Origin: Thiohalocapsa sp963704155
GTDB taxonomy: Bacteria > Pseudomonadota > Gammaproteobacteria > Chromatiales > Chromatiaceae
NCBI GenBank assembly: GCA_963704155.1
Contig: CAVPHF010000002.1
Coordinates: forward strand, 1 to 64,000
DNA: 64,000 nt
Reading direction: 5' to 3'
Shown here one piece after another: positions 16,475-25,535 of this stretch. Below the pieces are notes generated by a model. The model saw nothing but the letters and a program-made list of their open reading frames with translations. It did no database searches and was not told the origin of the DNA. Each line of letters opens with the position of its first letter. Position 1 is the first letter of the stretch. The position numbers and the translations under genes were made by a program.

Positions 16475-17794
16475 ATGAACCTGCCTTTTCCAGAACATCC
16501 GCTACGCGACGAAGTCACCGCCGAACTGCATGCGCGCACCTTCGAGCCCGTGCGCGCGCCGGCACGGGTCGCGCACATCGCCTATCTATCCGGCGAGCGG
16601 GGTGGCGGGCGAAACGTGCGCCATCTGCTGCGTCTGCTCGCTCACTTCAAAGTGCCAGCGCCGTCGGACCTCGGTCAGCAGTTTTTCGTCGACATCGGCG
16701 GGCTGCGGCTGCGTTGGGAACGGCATACGGAGTTCGTCACCGTCAGCTTCTCGCGCGAGGGGGTATTCGAGCAGCCGTTCTCCGAGTCGTTGCTGGACCA
16801 ACTGCCGGCGGACTGGCTGCGCGATCTCCCGGGCGAGGTGGTCTCCGCGGTCATGCTCGCGCTGGAGCCGCGCAACCAGCCCGACCATAGTCCCGGCGAA
16901 CTCACAGCGCTCTTCGCGGGTAACCCGGTCATCGGCGCCGAGGTGGCGGGCGGTGCCGGTATCGCGTGGACGGACATGCGCATCCACCAGGACGGCTACG
17001 GCCGCATCCTGGTCCGCGACCTGAACCTGTCGGAAGCGCAGGCGGGACGACTGGTCAAACGCATTCTGGACGTGAATGCCTATCGCGTAATGGCGCTGCT
17101 CGGTCTGCCGCCCGCGCGACAGGCAGCGATCACGCTCACCGATGCCGAGCAGCGGCTGGCGGACGTGGCCGCGCGCATGACTGCCGGCAACGATCGGCTG
17201 GACGCGACGCAAGGTCACACTGCGCCGCCGCCGGAGCGCGCGCTCTTGGCAGAATTGACCGCGCTGGCCGCGGAAGTGGAATCGCTCGCGGCACAAACGG
17301 CATCGCGCTTCGACGCATCCGTGGCCTACTACCAGGTGGTGTTGAAGCGGCTGGAGCAATTGCGGCAGCAGCGCATCCAGGGTCTACAAACCTTCACCGA
17401 ATTCCTCGACGCCCGTCTCGCGCCCGCTGTCGCCACCTGCCAGGCCGCGGCGCAACGCCAGCAACACCTAGCCGAACGCGCGGCACGCATGACGGCACTG
17501 CTGCGTGCCCGGGTCGAACTCCAGCTGCAGGAACAAAACCGCAGCCTGCTCGACTCCATGGACCGGCGCGCCAAGCTCCAGCTGCGCCTGCAAGAGACCG
17601 TCGAAGGCCTGTCGGTTGTCGCGATCAGCTACTACGGGCTTGGCCTGGTGGGCTATCTGCTGAAGGGCTTGGAGGTCAGCGGCTGGCCGATCAGTCCGAC
17701 CCTTGGTATTGCCATCGCCCTGCCGCTGGTCGTCGGCGCGGCCTGGTTCGGGCTCAAGCGGACCAAACGCAGGCTGATGCAAGAGAAAGACTGA
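16475..17794 (+). CDS. DUF3422 family membrane-anchored protein
   Basis: A 439-residue protein with the DUF3422 beginning FPEHPLRDEVTAELHARTFEPV and the conserved RWERHTEFVTVSFSR block. It has long helical segments around residues 225-370 and two C-terminal transmembrane helices (about 377-399 and 402-424), then a basic tail. The topology suggests a cytoplasmic body with a C-terminal membrane anchor. The function of the family is unknown, and the arrangement is conserved in many proteobacteria. AAGGAG lies upstream of the ATG. It stands alone between the DUF302 gene and the Mrp cluster. Confidence 0.88.
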   Translation: MNLPFPEHPLRDEVTAELHARTFEPVRAPARVAHIAYLSGERGGGRNVRHLLRLLAHFKVPAPSDLGQQFFVDIGGLRLRWERHTEFVTVSFSREGVFEQPFSESLLDQLPADWLRDLPGEVVSAVMLALEPRNQPDHSPGELTALFAGNPVIGAEVAGGAGIAWTDMRIHQDGYGRILVRDLNLSEAQAGRLVKRILDVNAYRVMALLGLPPARQAAITLTDAEQRLADVAARMTAGNDRLDATQGHTAPPPERALLAELTALAAEVESLAAQTASRFDASVAYYQVVLKRLEQLRQQRIQGLQTFTEFLDARLAPAVATCQAAAQRQQHLAERAARMTALLRARVELQLQEQNRSLLDSMDRRAKLQLRLQETVEGLSVVAISYYGLGLVGYLLKGLEVSGWPISPTLGIAIALPLVVGAAWFGLKRTKRRLMQEKD

Positions 17795-18055
17795 GGCGAT
17801 CCCTGTCGCTCGGGGCCGTAGGCGCGAGACGTCGATGCCGGCTGGTGGCGGTGTGCTGTTGCCGCTCATGGCGCTTGCGATTCTTGCACCTTGCGCCTTG
17901 ACCCGATCTTCAGCGACCGCTAGCCTGATGCGCGGTGCTGCCGGCCGGCAGCTGCGGCGGCGTCGTCTTCGGTCACGAGCTTGTCTCGTGGCGGTCCGAC
18001 ATGCTGATCGCCGCCCCTAAAAAACCGAATCTCAAGGCAAATAACCGCGTCGCTC

Positions 18056-18541
18056 GTGTTGTACTTCTTCGTCATGTTCGCGGTGCTCTTCGGCTTCTGG
18101 CTGCTGCTCTCCGGCTACTGGGACAGCACACTGCTGCTGATGCTGGGTCTGGTGTCGTCGCTGTTGTCGGCGTGGATTGGCGCGCGACTCGAGCAGCCCG
18201 GCCGCCGCGGCTACAGCCTCCGCATGGTGCTGCGGCTGCCGCGCTACATGGTTTGGCTGGTGGGCGAGATCGTCAAGTCCAACCTCGATGTGGTGCGGCG
18301 GATCTGGCACCCGCACACCGATCCGATCAGCCCGGTGATCGGGCGCCTGCCCCTGAGCCAGGTAACGCGTCTGGGCAAGACCATCTACGCGAACTCGATT
18401 ACGCTGACGCCGGGCACCGTCGCGATCGAGGTCACCGATGACGAGATCCTGGTCCATGCGCTGACCGAGTCGGCGTTCGCCGACCTGGCCGGCGGCGACA
18501 TGGACAGGCGGGTCACTTGGGCCGAAGGGAGGCGCGGCTGA
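18056..18541 (+). CDS. mnhE: Mrp-type cation/proton antiporter subunit E (cluster 1)
   Basis: A 161-residue MnhE/MrpE-like protein. It has two N-terminal membrane helices, then PRYMVWLVGEIVKSNLDVVRRIW and the family's characteristic GKTIYANSITLTPGTVAIEV block. The start is GTG at 18056 or TTG at 18059, with no strong Shine-Dalgarno. It opens a tightly packed operon that runs to 25477. MnhE is needed for assembly and activity of Mrp complexes, which exchange cytoplasmic Na+ (or K+) for external protons. Its stop overlaps the next start (TGATG). Confidence 0.9.
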   Translation: MLYFFVMFAVLFGFWLLLSGYWDSTLLLMLGLVSSLLSAWIGARLEQPGRRGYSLRMVLRLPRYMVWLVGEIVKSNLDVVRRIWHPHTDPISPVIGRLPLSQVTRLGKTIYANSITLTPGTVAIEVTDDEILVHALTESAFADLAGGDMDRRVTWAEGRRG

Positions 18542-18822
18542 TGTTTGCCGCGGCCGCAGCGGGCATTCTGGTCGTCATGGGCCTAGCGCTGGTGCGTGCC
18601 TTCCTTGGGCCGACCATCTGCGATCGGATCCTCGCGGTCAATATGGTCGGCACAAAGACGGTGCTCTTGATCGCCGTTTACGGCTTTCTCACCGCAAGGC
18701 CCGACTTTCTCGACATTGCGCTCACCTACGCGCTGATCAATTTCATCGGCGTCATCGCCGCGCTCAAGTTCATCGAGCGCACCGTCGACAGCGCCAAACC
18801 GCCGCGGCCGGGCGAGCTGTGA
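18541..18822 (+). CDS. mnhF: Mrp antiporter subunit F (cluster 1)
   Basis: A 93-residue protein with three membrane helices and the MnhF signature FLGPTICDRILAVNMVGTKT, followed by DIALTYALINFIGVIAALKF. The ATG at 18541 shares a base with the preceding stop, and its own stop overlaps the next start (GTGA), so translation is coupled on both sides. An in-frame upstream ATG at 18517 lies inside mnhE and is less likely. It is a structural subunit of the Mrp-like antiporter. Confidence 0.9.
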   Translation: MFAAAAAGILVVMGLALVRAFLGPTICDRILAVNMVGTKTVLLIAVYGFLTARPDFLDIALTYALINFIGVIAALKFIERTVDSAKPPRPGEL

Positions 18823-19151
18823 TCGCCATCCTTCTAGATCTGGTCAGCATCGCGCTGATGATCGGCGGCGTCTTCCTCGGTATCTCGGGCGCCGTCGGCG
18901 TGCTGCGCTTCCCGGACTTCTTCACGCGGCTGCATGCCGCTGGCGTCACCGACACGCTGAGCGCGGGTATGATCCTGACCGCGCTGATGGTGCAGTCCGG
19001 CCTGACGCTCATCACCGTGAAGCTGATCTTCATCCTGCTGTTCCTCTTGTACACCAGCCCCGTCGCCAGCCATGCCTTGGCCCGCGCGGCCGTGCGCGCG
19101 GGCTTCAAGCCGACCGGTGCGAAGGAAGGAGACCCGACATCGCACAACTGA
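18819..19151 (+). CDS. mnhG: Mrp antiporter subunit G (cluster 1)
   Basis: A 110-residue protein with three helices and the MnhG motif GAVGVLRFPDFFTRLHAAGVTDTL, followed by LIFILLFLLYTSPVASHALARAA. It starts with GTG and overlaps the mnhF stop by three bases. It is a small structural subunit of the antiporter. Its 3' end contains the Shine-Dalgarno AAGGAAGGAG used by the next gene, and the next reading frame begins before its stop. Confidence 0.9.
   Translation: MIAILLDLVSIALMIGGVFLGISGAVGVLRFPDFFTRLHAAGVTDTLSAGMILTALMVQSGLTLITVKLIFILLFLLYTSPVASHALARAAVRAGFKPTGAKEGDPTSHN
19122..19131 (+). promoter_or_regulatory. Strong Shine-Dalgarno that places the next start on an ATC codon
   Basis: AAGGAAGGAG ends seven bases before an in-frame ATC (19139-19141). 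No ATG, GTG or TTG lies at a suitable distance. The first conventional start in that frame is a GTG at 19160, 28 bases away. Confidence 0.5.
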
Positions 19152-19726
19152 TCGACATCGTGCTGCTGGCCTTTCTGGTCGCAACCGCCATCGCCATCGT
19201 GCGTGTGCGGAGTCTGTTCGCGGTGGTGATGCTCTCTGGCATCTACAGCCTGACCACGGCCGGCGTCTTCATCATCCTCGATGCCGTCGATGTCGCCTTC
19301 ACCGAGGCGGCGGTGGCCGCGGGCGTATCGACCATGCTGATGCTGAGCACGCTGGCGCTGACCGGTCACAAGCAGGCGCGCTCAGAGCGCTCTCCGGTGC
19401 TGCCGCTGACGGTGGTGACACTCACCGGCATCGTGCTGCTCTGGGGCACCGTTGACATGCCGCGCTTCGGCGACCCGCAGGCGCCGGTGCACCGCCATGT
19501 TGCACCGCGCTATATCCAGGACTCGCCGAACGAGGTCGGCGTGCCAAACATGGTCACCTCGGTGCTGGCCAGCTACCGCGGCTTCGATACCCTCGGTGAG
19601 ACCGTAGTCGTCTTCACGGCGGGGATCGGCGTGCTGGCCCTGCTCGGCATCGGCCGGCGGCGACCTAGGACCGGGGGCGGCGATACCGCCGAGGAAGGCG
19701 AGCGCCCGAGAGACGACCATGAATGA
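19139..19726 (+). CDS. DUF4040/MbhD-type antiporter subunit (MrpA C-terminal/MnhB-like), possible ATC start
   Basis: About 195 residues. The first three helices (LLAFLVATAIAIVRVRSLFAVVMLSGIYSL, then DVAFTEAAVAAGVSTMLMLSTLAL) match the MbhD/DUF4040 module found at the C-terminus of MrpA. The second part, with ASYRGFDTLGETVVVFTAG, matches the MbhE-like segment. The ideal ribosome site at 19122 points to an ATC codon at 19139, giving IAQLIDIVLLAF; relatives commonly begin M-A-Q-L. The GTG at 19160 is the fallback. It forms part of the membrane channel of the complex and overlaps mnhB by eight bases. Confidence 0.82.
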   Translation: MAQLIDIVLLAFLVATAIAIVRVRSLFAVVMLSGIYSLTTAGVFIILDAVDVAFTEAAVAAGVSTMLMLSTLALTGHKQARSERSPVLPLTVVTLTGIVLLWGTVDMPRFGDPQAPVHRHVAPRYIQDSPNEVGVPNMVTSVLASYRGFDTLGETVVVFTAGIGVLALLGIGRRRPRTGGGDTAEEGERPRDDHE

Positions 19727-20135
19727 CGATATCGTGCTGACAGTGATCGGCAAACTGCTGATCCCGTTCATCCTGCTGTTTGCGCTCTATGTGCAGTTCC
19801 ATGGCGACTTTGGTCCCGGCGGCGGCTTCCAGGCCGGCGTCATCTTCGCCGCCGGCATCATCCTCTACGCACTGACCAACGGCAGCGCGGCGGCGATGCG
19901 CCTGGTGCCGCCCGGGCTGCTTGCGCCGCTGGCTGCCCTCGGCGTGCTGATCTACGGCGGCGTCGGCGTGGCCACCATGCTGCTTGGCGGCCATTTTCTG
20001 AACTACAGCGTCCTCGCCCATGACGCCGTCCACGGCCAGCACTACGGCATTATTCTGATCGAACTCGGTGTCGGCGTGACCGTGGCCGCGGTGATGCTGC
20101 TGATCTTCTTCGCGTTCATTTCGAGGGAGGGCTGA
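19719..20135 (+). CDS. mnhB: Mrp antiporter subunit B (MnhB domain)
   Basis: A 138-residue protein with four membrane helices and the MnhB hallmark YVQFHGDFGPGGGFQAGVIFAAG, then GQHYGIILIELGVGVTVAAVMLL. The start overlaps the previous gene (ATGAATGA). It is a core membrane subunit of Mrp-type antiporters. A GAGGGAGG ribosome site for the next gene lies inside its 3' end. Confidence 0.92.
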   Translation: MNDDIVLTVIGKLLIPFILLFALYVQFHGDFGPGGGFQAGVIFAAGIILYALTNGSAAAMRLVPPGLLAPLAALGVLIYGGVGVATMLLGGHFLNYSVLAHDAVHGQHYGIILIELGVGVTVAAVMLLIFFAFISREG

Positions 20136-20136
20136 C

Positions 20137-20490
20137 GTGGACTGGATCGGCCAGTACAACTACTACGTGGTCTTCTTCCTGATGATGACCGGCTTCTATG
20201 TCGTCGTCGCCCACGGCAACCTCGTCAAGAAGATCGTCGGACTGAACATCTTCCAGACCTCGGTGTTCCTGCTCTATATCTCGATGGGCAAGGTCCAGGA
20301 CGGCACCGCGCCGATCGTGCTCGAGGACAGCACGGTGTATTCCAACCCGCTGCCTCATGTCCTGATCCTGACCGCGATCGTCGTCGGGGTGGCGACCACG
20401 GCTCTGGGGCTGGCTCTGGTCGTGCGCATCAAGGAGGCCTACGGCACGGTCGAGGAAGACGAGATCCGCGAACGGGACGACGACGCGTGA
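20137..20490 (+). CDS. mnhC: Mrp antiporter subunit C (NuoK-like)
   Basis: A 117-residue protein with three helices: FFLMMTGFYVVVAHGNLVKKIVGLNIFQTSVFLLYISMG and then the PLPHVLILTAIVVGVATTALGLALVV block. This is the NuoK/MnhC family. The GTG start is preceded by GAGGGAGG. Its stop overlaps the next start (GTGA). It corresponds to the NuoK-like subunit, which sits between the antiporter-like D subunits and subunit B. Confidence 0.92.
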   Translation: MDWIGQYNYYVVFFLMMTGFYVVVAHGNLVKKIVGLNIFQTSVFLLYISMGKVQDGTAPIVLEDSTVYSNPLPHVLILTAIVVGVATTALGLALVVRIKEAYGTVEEDEIRERDDDA

Positions 20491-21977
20491 TTGCCGACAA
20501 TCTGCCCGCGCTGCTGGTGGTGCTGCCGCTGCTCGGGGCGCCGCTCTGTCTGCTGCTCGGGCGCGGCCGCTGGGCCTGGGCGCTGGCGACGCTGGTCAGC
20601 TGGGCCGTGCTCGCGATCAGCATCGCGCTGCTGTGGCAGGTGCGCGACGGCGCCGAGCTGCACTACGCCTTCGGCGACTGGGAGCCGCCTTGGGGCATCG
20701 ACTATGTCGTCGACCGCTTTGGCGCCTATGTGCTGCTGATCGTGTCCCTGATCGGCGCCGTGGTCATGCCCTATGCCTGGCGCAGCGTCAGGGCCGAGCT
20801 GGCGCCGCGGCTGCAGCCGCTGTTCTTCACGCTGTTGCTGCTCTGCCTCGCCGGTCTGCTCGGCATCGTCATCACTGGCGATGCCTTCAATCTGTTCGTG
20901 TTGCTCGAGATCTCCTCGCTGTCGACCTATGCGCTGATCAGCCTTGGCCGCGACCGCCGGGCTCTGACCGCGGCCTATCAGTATCTGATCATGGGCACCA
21001 TCGGTGCCACCTTCTACCTGATTGGTATCGGTCTGCTCTATATGCTGACCGGCACGCTGAACATGGCCGATCTGGCGGTGCGTATCCCCGAGCTGTCAGG
21101 CTCCAGCACCTTGCACACGGCGTTCGCATTCATCACCGTCGGCCTGGCGCTGAAGCTCGCGATGTTCCCGCTGCACCTGTGGCTGCCGAACGCCTATGCC
21201 TACTCGCCGTCGGTGGTCACCGCATTCCTCGCGGCCACCGCGACCAAGGTCGCGTTGTACGCGATGATCCGCTTCATCTACTCGGTATTCGGTACCGAGT
21301 TCACCTTCAACGAAATGCACATCCAGCTGCTGCTGCTGCCACTGGCAGCGGCCGGCATCTTGATCGGCTCCGTCGTGGCCGTATTCCAGCACGGCGTCAA
21401 GCGCATGCATGCCTACTCGTCGGTCGCGCAGATCGGTTACATGCTGCTCGGCATCGGGCTGATGAATGTCACCGGCCTGACGGCAACGCTGCTGCACCTG
21501 TTCAATCATGCGCTGATCAAGGGCGCGCTCTTCCTTGCCATCGGCGCACTGTCGTATCGGCTCGGCGCCACGCGCCTGTCGGCACTTGCCGGCATCGCCC
21601 GGCAGATGCCCTGGACCATGGCTGCCTTCGTCGTCGCCGGTCTCAGCCTGATCGGCGTGCCCGGCACGGTCGGCTTCGTGTCCAAGTGGTACCTGATCCT
21701 GGCGGCTCTCGAGAACGGCTGGTGGCTCGTCGTCGTGCTGGTCATCGTCGGGTCGCTGATCGCCGTGGTCTATATCGGGCGGGTGATCGAGGTTGCCTAT
21801 TTCGGCGAGCGTCCAGCGGATGCGCCGACGGTTGCCGAGGCGCCACTGGCGCTGCTGATCCCGATCTGGATCATGGTCGCCGCCAACCTGTACTTCGGCA
21901 TCGAGACCAGCCTCACCGTCGGCTTGGCAACCGAGATCTCTGCCGGTCTGATCGGTGCCGGCGGGGTGGCGCCATGA
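20487..21977 (+). CDS. mnhD: Mrp antiporter subunit D, first copy (NuoN/L-like)
   Basis: A 496-residue proton-conducting transporter of the NuoL/M/N family with about 14 helices. Landmarks include NLFVLLEISSLSTYALIS with the essential glutamate of helix 5, the broken-helix lysine region LALKLAMFPLHLWLPNAYAYSPS, and KRMHAYSSVAQIGYMLLGIG. It would form one proton or cation path of the antiporter. It is the first of three D-like subunits in this operon. Its stop codon overlaps an ATG (21974) that is not in frame with the next gene's body. Confidence 0.92.
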   Translation: MIADNLPALLVVLPLLGAPLCLLLGRGRWAWALATLVSWAVLAISIALLWQVRDGAELHYAFGDWEPPWGIDYVVDRFGAYVLLIVSLIGAVVMPYAWRSVRAELAPRLQPLFFTLLLLCLAGLLGIVITGDAFNLFVLLEISSLSTYALISLGRDRRALTAAYQYLIMGTIGATFYLIGIGLLYMLTGTLNMADLAVRIPELSGSSTLHTAFAFITVGLALKLAMFPLHLWLPNAYAYSPSVVTAFLAATATKVALYAMIRFIYSVFGTEFTFNEMHIQLLLLPLAAAGILIGSVVAVFQHGVKRMHAYSSVAQIGYMLLGIGLMNVTGLTATLLHLFNHALIKGALFLAIGALSYRLGATRLSALAGIARQMPWTMAAFVVAGLSLIGVPGTVGFVSKWYLILAALENGWWLVVVLVIVGSLIAVVYIGRVIEVAYFGERPADAPTVAEAPLALLIPIWIMVAANLYFGIETSLTVGLATEISAGLIGAGGVAP

Positions 21978-22020
21978 ACCCCAATAACTCGTCTTGGTGG
22001 TGCTGGCCATGGAGCCAGGC

Positions 22021-23522
22021 ATGAGCCCGCACATGGACTGGGACGCGCTGCGCATGGTGCTGGCCCTGGCGCTACCGCTGGTCGGCGCCCTCGGCATCTG
22101 GGCCGCCGGGCGCCGGCCAGATCTGCGCGAGGGCGTGACCCTGGTCACCGCGTCGCTGCTGTTCCTCGTCGTCGCGAGCCTGGTGCCGGCCGTGCTCGCC
22201 GGCGCCAGACCGGAGCTGGTTTTGGCCGAGCCCTTTCCGGGCATCACCATCGGCTTCCGACTGGAGCCCCTCGGCATGCTGTTCGCCGGCGTTGCGTCGC
22301 TGCTGTGGCCGATCAACTCCATCTATTCCATCGGCTACATGCGCGGCAATGCCGAGCAGCACCAGACCCGCTTCTACGTCTTCTTTGCCATCGCATTGTT
22401 CGCGACCATGGGCATCGCCTTTGCCGCGAATCTGTTCACGCTGTTCCTGTTCTACGAGCTGCTGACGCTGTCCACCTATCCGCTGGTCACGCACAAGGGC
22501 AATGACACCGCCCGCTCCGGCGGCCGGGTCTATCTCGGCATCCTGATCGCGACATCCATCGGCCTGCTGCTGCCGGCAATCATCTGGACCTGGGCCCTGA
22601 CCGGCAGCACTCGAGTTCATCCCCGGCGGTCTGCTCGCGAACATTGGCGGGGCACTGCCGCCGGCGATGCTCGGGCTGTTGCTCTTCATGTTCATGTACG
22701 GCATCGGCAAGGCGGCGCTGATGCCCGTGCATCGCTGGCTGCCGGCGGCGATGGTCGCGCCGACGCCGGTCAGTGCGCTGCTGCATGCGGTGGCCGTGGT
22801 CAAGGCCGGCGTCTTCACCGTCGTCAAGGTCATCGTCTACATCTTCGGCGTCGAGACCCTGCAGGGGCTGCCGGCGGCGGAGTTGCTGCTCTATGTCGCC
22901 GGCTTCACCATCGTGGTCGCGTCGGTGATCGCGCTGCGGCAGGACAATTTGAAACGGCGCCTGGCCTATTCCACCGTCAGCCAGCTGTCTTATGTCGTGC
23001 TTGGTGCGGCGCTGTTGGCACCGCTGTCGCTAATCGGCGCGGCGCTGCACATTGCCGCCCATGCCTTCGGCAAGATCACGCTCTTCTTTGCCGCCGGCGC
23101 CATCTATACCGCGGCGCACAAGACCGAGGTCTCGCAGCTGCGCGGCATCGGCTGGCGAATGCCCTGGACCATGAGCGCGTTCGCGATCGGATCGCTGTCG
23201 ATGATCGGCGTGCCGCCGGCGGCCGGGTTCATCTCCAAGTGGTACATGCTCGGCGGCGCCTTCGATACCGGACAGTTCATCGCGATCGGCGTCATTGTGC
23301 TGTCGACACTGCTGAACGCGGCCTATTTCGCGCCCATCGTGTTCCGCGCTCTTCGCCCGGCCCGCCGCGGATGACGGGCCCGCCGACCACGGCGAGGCGC
23401 CGCTGCCCATGGTGATCGCGCTGACGGTGACGGCGGTGCTGACGCTGGGGCTGTTCCTGTTCCACCAGGTACCCCTGTCGCTGGCCGGGCAGATGCTCGC
23501 CTTACCCGGCAGCGGCACCTGA
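22021..23522 (+). pseudogene. Mrp antiporter subunit D, second copy, two frame breaks
   Basis: The sequence encodes a full-length NuoM/MrpD-like subunit of about 499 residues, but in three frames. Frame 1 runs from the ATG at 22021 (GGAG upstream) through LFLFYELLTLSTYPLVTHKG to about 22610. An extra base near 22612 moves it to frame 2, with EFIPGGLLANIGG and KAALMPVHRWLPAAMVAPTPVSALLHAVAVVKAG. A second shift near 23345 (one extra or two missing bases) moves it to the last frame, which ends LSLAGQMLALPGSGT. All conserved segments are present, so the breaks are recent or are assembly errors. A further break near 21990 is possible, because an ATG at 21974 overlapping the mnhD stop begins MNPNNS. 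Confidence 0.8.
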
Positions 23523-23534
23523 GGAGAAGAAAAG

Positions 23535-23796
23535 ATGACCGAGCGCCCGCACTGGCTCTACCGCTCCGAGAACCTGCCCAAGCTATGGGCGCTGCTGATC
23601 CTGATCTTGGCACTGGTGCTGCTGCCGGACCTGTTCCTGCACCACCACGCCCACTTCCCGACGCTCGGCTTTCAAGCTGGATACGCGCATCGGCTTCTTT
23701 GCCTGGTACGGCTTCGTCACCTGCGCGGCCATGGTCGCGGGGGCCAAGATCCTCGGCATCTTCCTGAAGCGCCCGGACGACTATTACGATGACTGA
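23535..23796 (+). pseudogene. Small two-helix membrane protein of the antiporter operon, one frame break
   Basis: GAGGAG precedes the ATG, which starts MTERPHWLYRSENLPKLW, then a helix ALLILILALVLLPDLFL and HHHAHFPTLG. At 23671-23673 one extra T breaks the frame. Removing it gives FKLDTRIGFFAWYG, a second helix and the ending FLKRPDDYYDD, for 86 residues in total. Its stop overlaps the next gene (ATGACTGA), as expected for an intact operon member. I cannot name a family. It is probably an accessory subunit of this antiporter type. The break may be an assembly error. Confidence 0.65.
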
Positions 23797-25477
23797 ACTC
23801 GCGCTGCCGCCGGCGCTGGTCATGGTGCTGGGGGCCTTCCTGCTCCCCTTCCTGCACAATAAGGCCCGCCGACGCCTGCTGCTCGGTCTGCCGCTGCTGA
23901 CATTGCTGCTGGTCTGGCTGGTGCCGGAGCAGGCCGGACTGCGGATACCCTTGCTTGGTTTGGAGCTGAGCCCGGCCCATGCCACCGCCGAAGGCCGGCT
24001 GTTCGCGACCGTATTCGCGCTGATGGCGGCGGTCGGCGGCCTCTATGCGCTCGGCAGCGGTGCCCGCACCCTGGAACTGGTCGCTGCCTATGTCTACGCC
24101 GGTTCGGCGATCGGCGTCACCTTCGCCGGCGATCTGCTGACGCTGTTCATCTTCTGGGAGCTGATGGCGATTGGCTCCACCGCCGTGATCTTCGCCGCCA
24201 ACACCGAGGCCGCAGGCCGCGCCGCCTTTCGCTATCTGCTCGTGCACCTGCTCGGCGGCGTCGTGCTGATGGCCGGCATCATCGCCCACTGGACCGCCAC
24301 CGGCAGCCTTGCCGTGGAGACCCTGGAAGCGAACACCCTGGGCACGGTGCTGATCCTGATCGGCATCCTGGTCAACGCCGGCGCGCCGCCGTTGTCGGCC
24401 TGGATCGCCGACGCCTATCCCGAGGCGTCGCCGAGCGGCACCGTGTTCCTGTCCGCGTTCACCACCAAGACCGCGGTGTTCGCGCTCCTTGTCATGTTCC
24501 CAGGCACCGAGATCCTGATTTGGATCGGCCTGTACATGGTCTTCTACGGAATCATCTACGCGCTGCTCGAAAACGACATGCGCCGCATTCTGGCGTACAG
24601 CATCGTCAACCAGGTCGGCTTCATGGTCTGCGCTATCGGCATCGGCACCGATCTGGCGCTCAACGGCGCCGCCGCCCATGCCTTCGCGCACATCATCTAC
24701 AAGGCCTTGCTGCTGATGTCCGCCGGCAGCGTGCTGCTGATGACCGGCAAGCGCAAGTGCACCGACCTGGGCGGGCTCTTCCAGAGCATGCCGCGAACGG
24801 CCATGCACGGCATCATCGGCGCGCTCGCGATCTCCGCCTTTCCGTTCACGTCCGGCTTCGTGACCAAGTCACTGGAGACCGCCGCGGCCGCCAACGAAGG
24901 CCTGCTCGTGGTCTGGATGCTGCTGCTCGCCGCCTCCGCAGGCGTCTTCCTGCATGCCGGCATCAAGTTTCCGTGGTTCGTGTTCTTTCAGAAGGACTCG
25001 GGCCTGCGCCCGCCGGAGCCGCCGGCGGCGATGCGCTGGGCCATGGTCGCGTTCTCATTCCTTTGCATCGCGCTGGGCCTCTTCCCACAGCCGCTCTATG
25101 CGATCCTGCCCTATCCGGTCGACTACCAGCCCTACACGCTCGAGCATGTCCTCAGCCAGCTCCAGCTGCTGCTGTTCTCCGGCTTCGCCTTCTTCGTGCT
25201 GCTCAGTCAGATGCGCCGCACGCTCACCATCAGCCTCGACTTCGACTGGTTCTATCGCAAGTTCCTGCACCAGCTCGCCGATGAGTTTACGCTGCGCACC
25301 GCACGCGCCCGCGCGGAGCTGGAGGATCGTGCCTATAGCCGTGTCCGCGCCCTGCTCGCCAACCTGTACAAGCATCACGGCCCGCATGGCATCCTCGCCC
25401 GCAGCTCGCCGACCGGCAGCATGGTGCTCTGGGTTGCGCTGATGCTCGGTTGTACCTTGCTGCTCTACATTTTCTAA
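23789..25477 (+). CDS. Mrp antiporter subunit D, third copy, with C-terminal extension
   Basis: A 562-residue NuoL/M/N-like subunit. Conserved segments are LLTLFIFWELMAIGSTAVIF (helix-5 glutamate), NAGAPPLSAWIADAYPEASPSG and RRILAYSIVNQVGFMVCAIG. After the antiporter core (to about residue 470) it carries a cytoplasmic segment of about 65 residues (LDFDWFYRKFLHQLADEF and RARAELEDRAYSRV) and a final transmembrane helix. This resembles the long C-terminal arm of NuoL-type subunits. It closes the operon. The convergent RND genes start 58 bases downstream. Confidence 0.9.
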   Translation: MTELALPPALVMVLGAFLLPFLHNKARRRLLLGLPLLTLLLVWLVPEQAGLRIPLLGLELSPAHATAEGRLFATVFALMAAVGGLYALGSGARTLELVAAYVYAGSAIGVTFAGDLLTLFIFWELMAIGSTAVIFAANTEAAGRAAFRYLLVHLLGGVVLMAGIIAHWTATGSLAVETLEANTLGTVLILIGILVNAGAPPLSAWIADAYPEASPSGTVFLSAFTTKTAVFALLVMFPGTEILIWIGLYMVFYGIIYALLENDMRRILAYSIVNQVGFMVCAIGIGTDLALNGAAAHAFAHIIYKALLLMSAGSVLLMTGKRKCTDLGGLFQSMPRTAMHGIIGALAISAFPFTSGFVTKSLETAAAANEGLLVVWMLLLAASAGVFLHAGIKFPWFVFFQKDSGLRPPEPPAAMRWAMVAFSFLCIALGLFPQPLYAILPYPVDYQPYTLEHVLSQLQLLLFSGFAFFVLLSQMRRTLTISLDFDWFYRKFLHQLADEFTLRTARARAELEDRAYSRVRALLANLYKHHGPHGILARSSPTGSMVLWVALMLGCTLLLYIF

Positions 25478-25535
25478 CCCAACTGTTCCTCGGACCGACT
25501 CGGCAGGCAGCGTGCTGGCGCCGATGTGCGGCGCG

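Noticed and set aside
21994..23415. Single uninterrupted 473-residue antiporter protein
   Set aside because: After about residue 206 the frame turns Arg-rich and loses family resemblance. The conserved protein continues in another frame, so this is a frameshifted gene.
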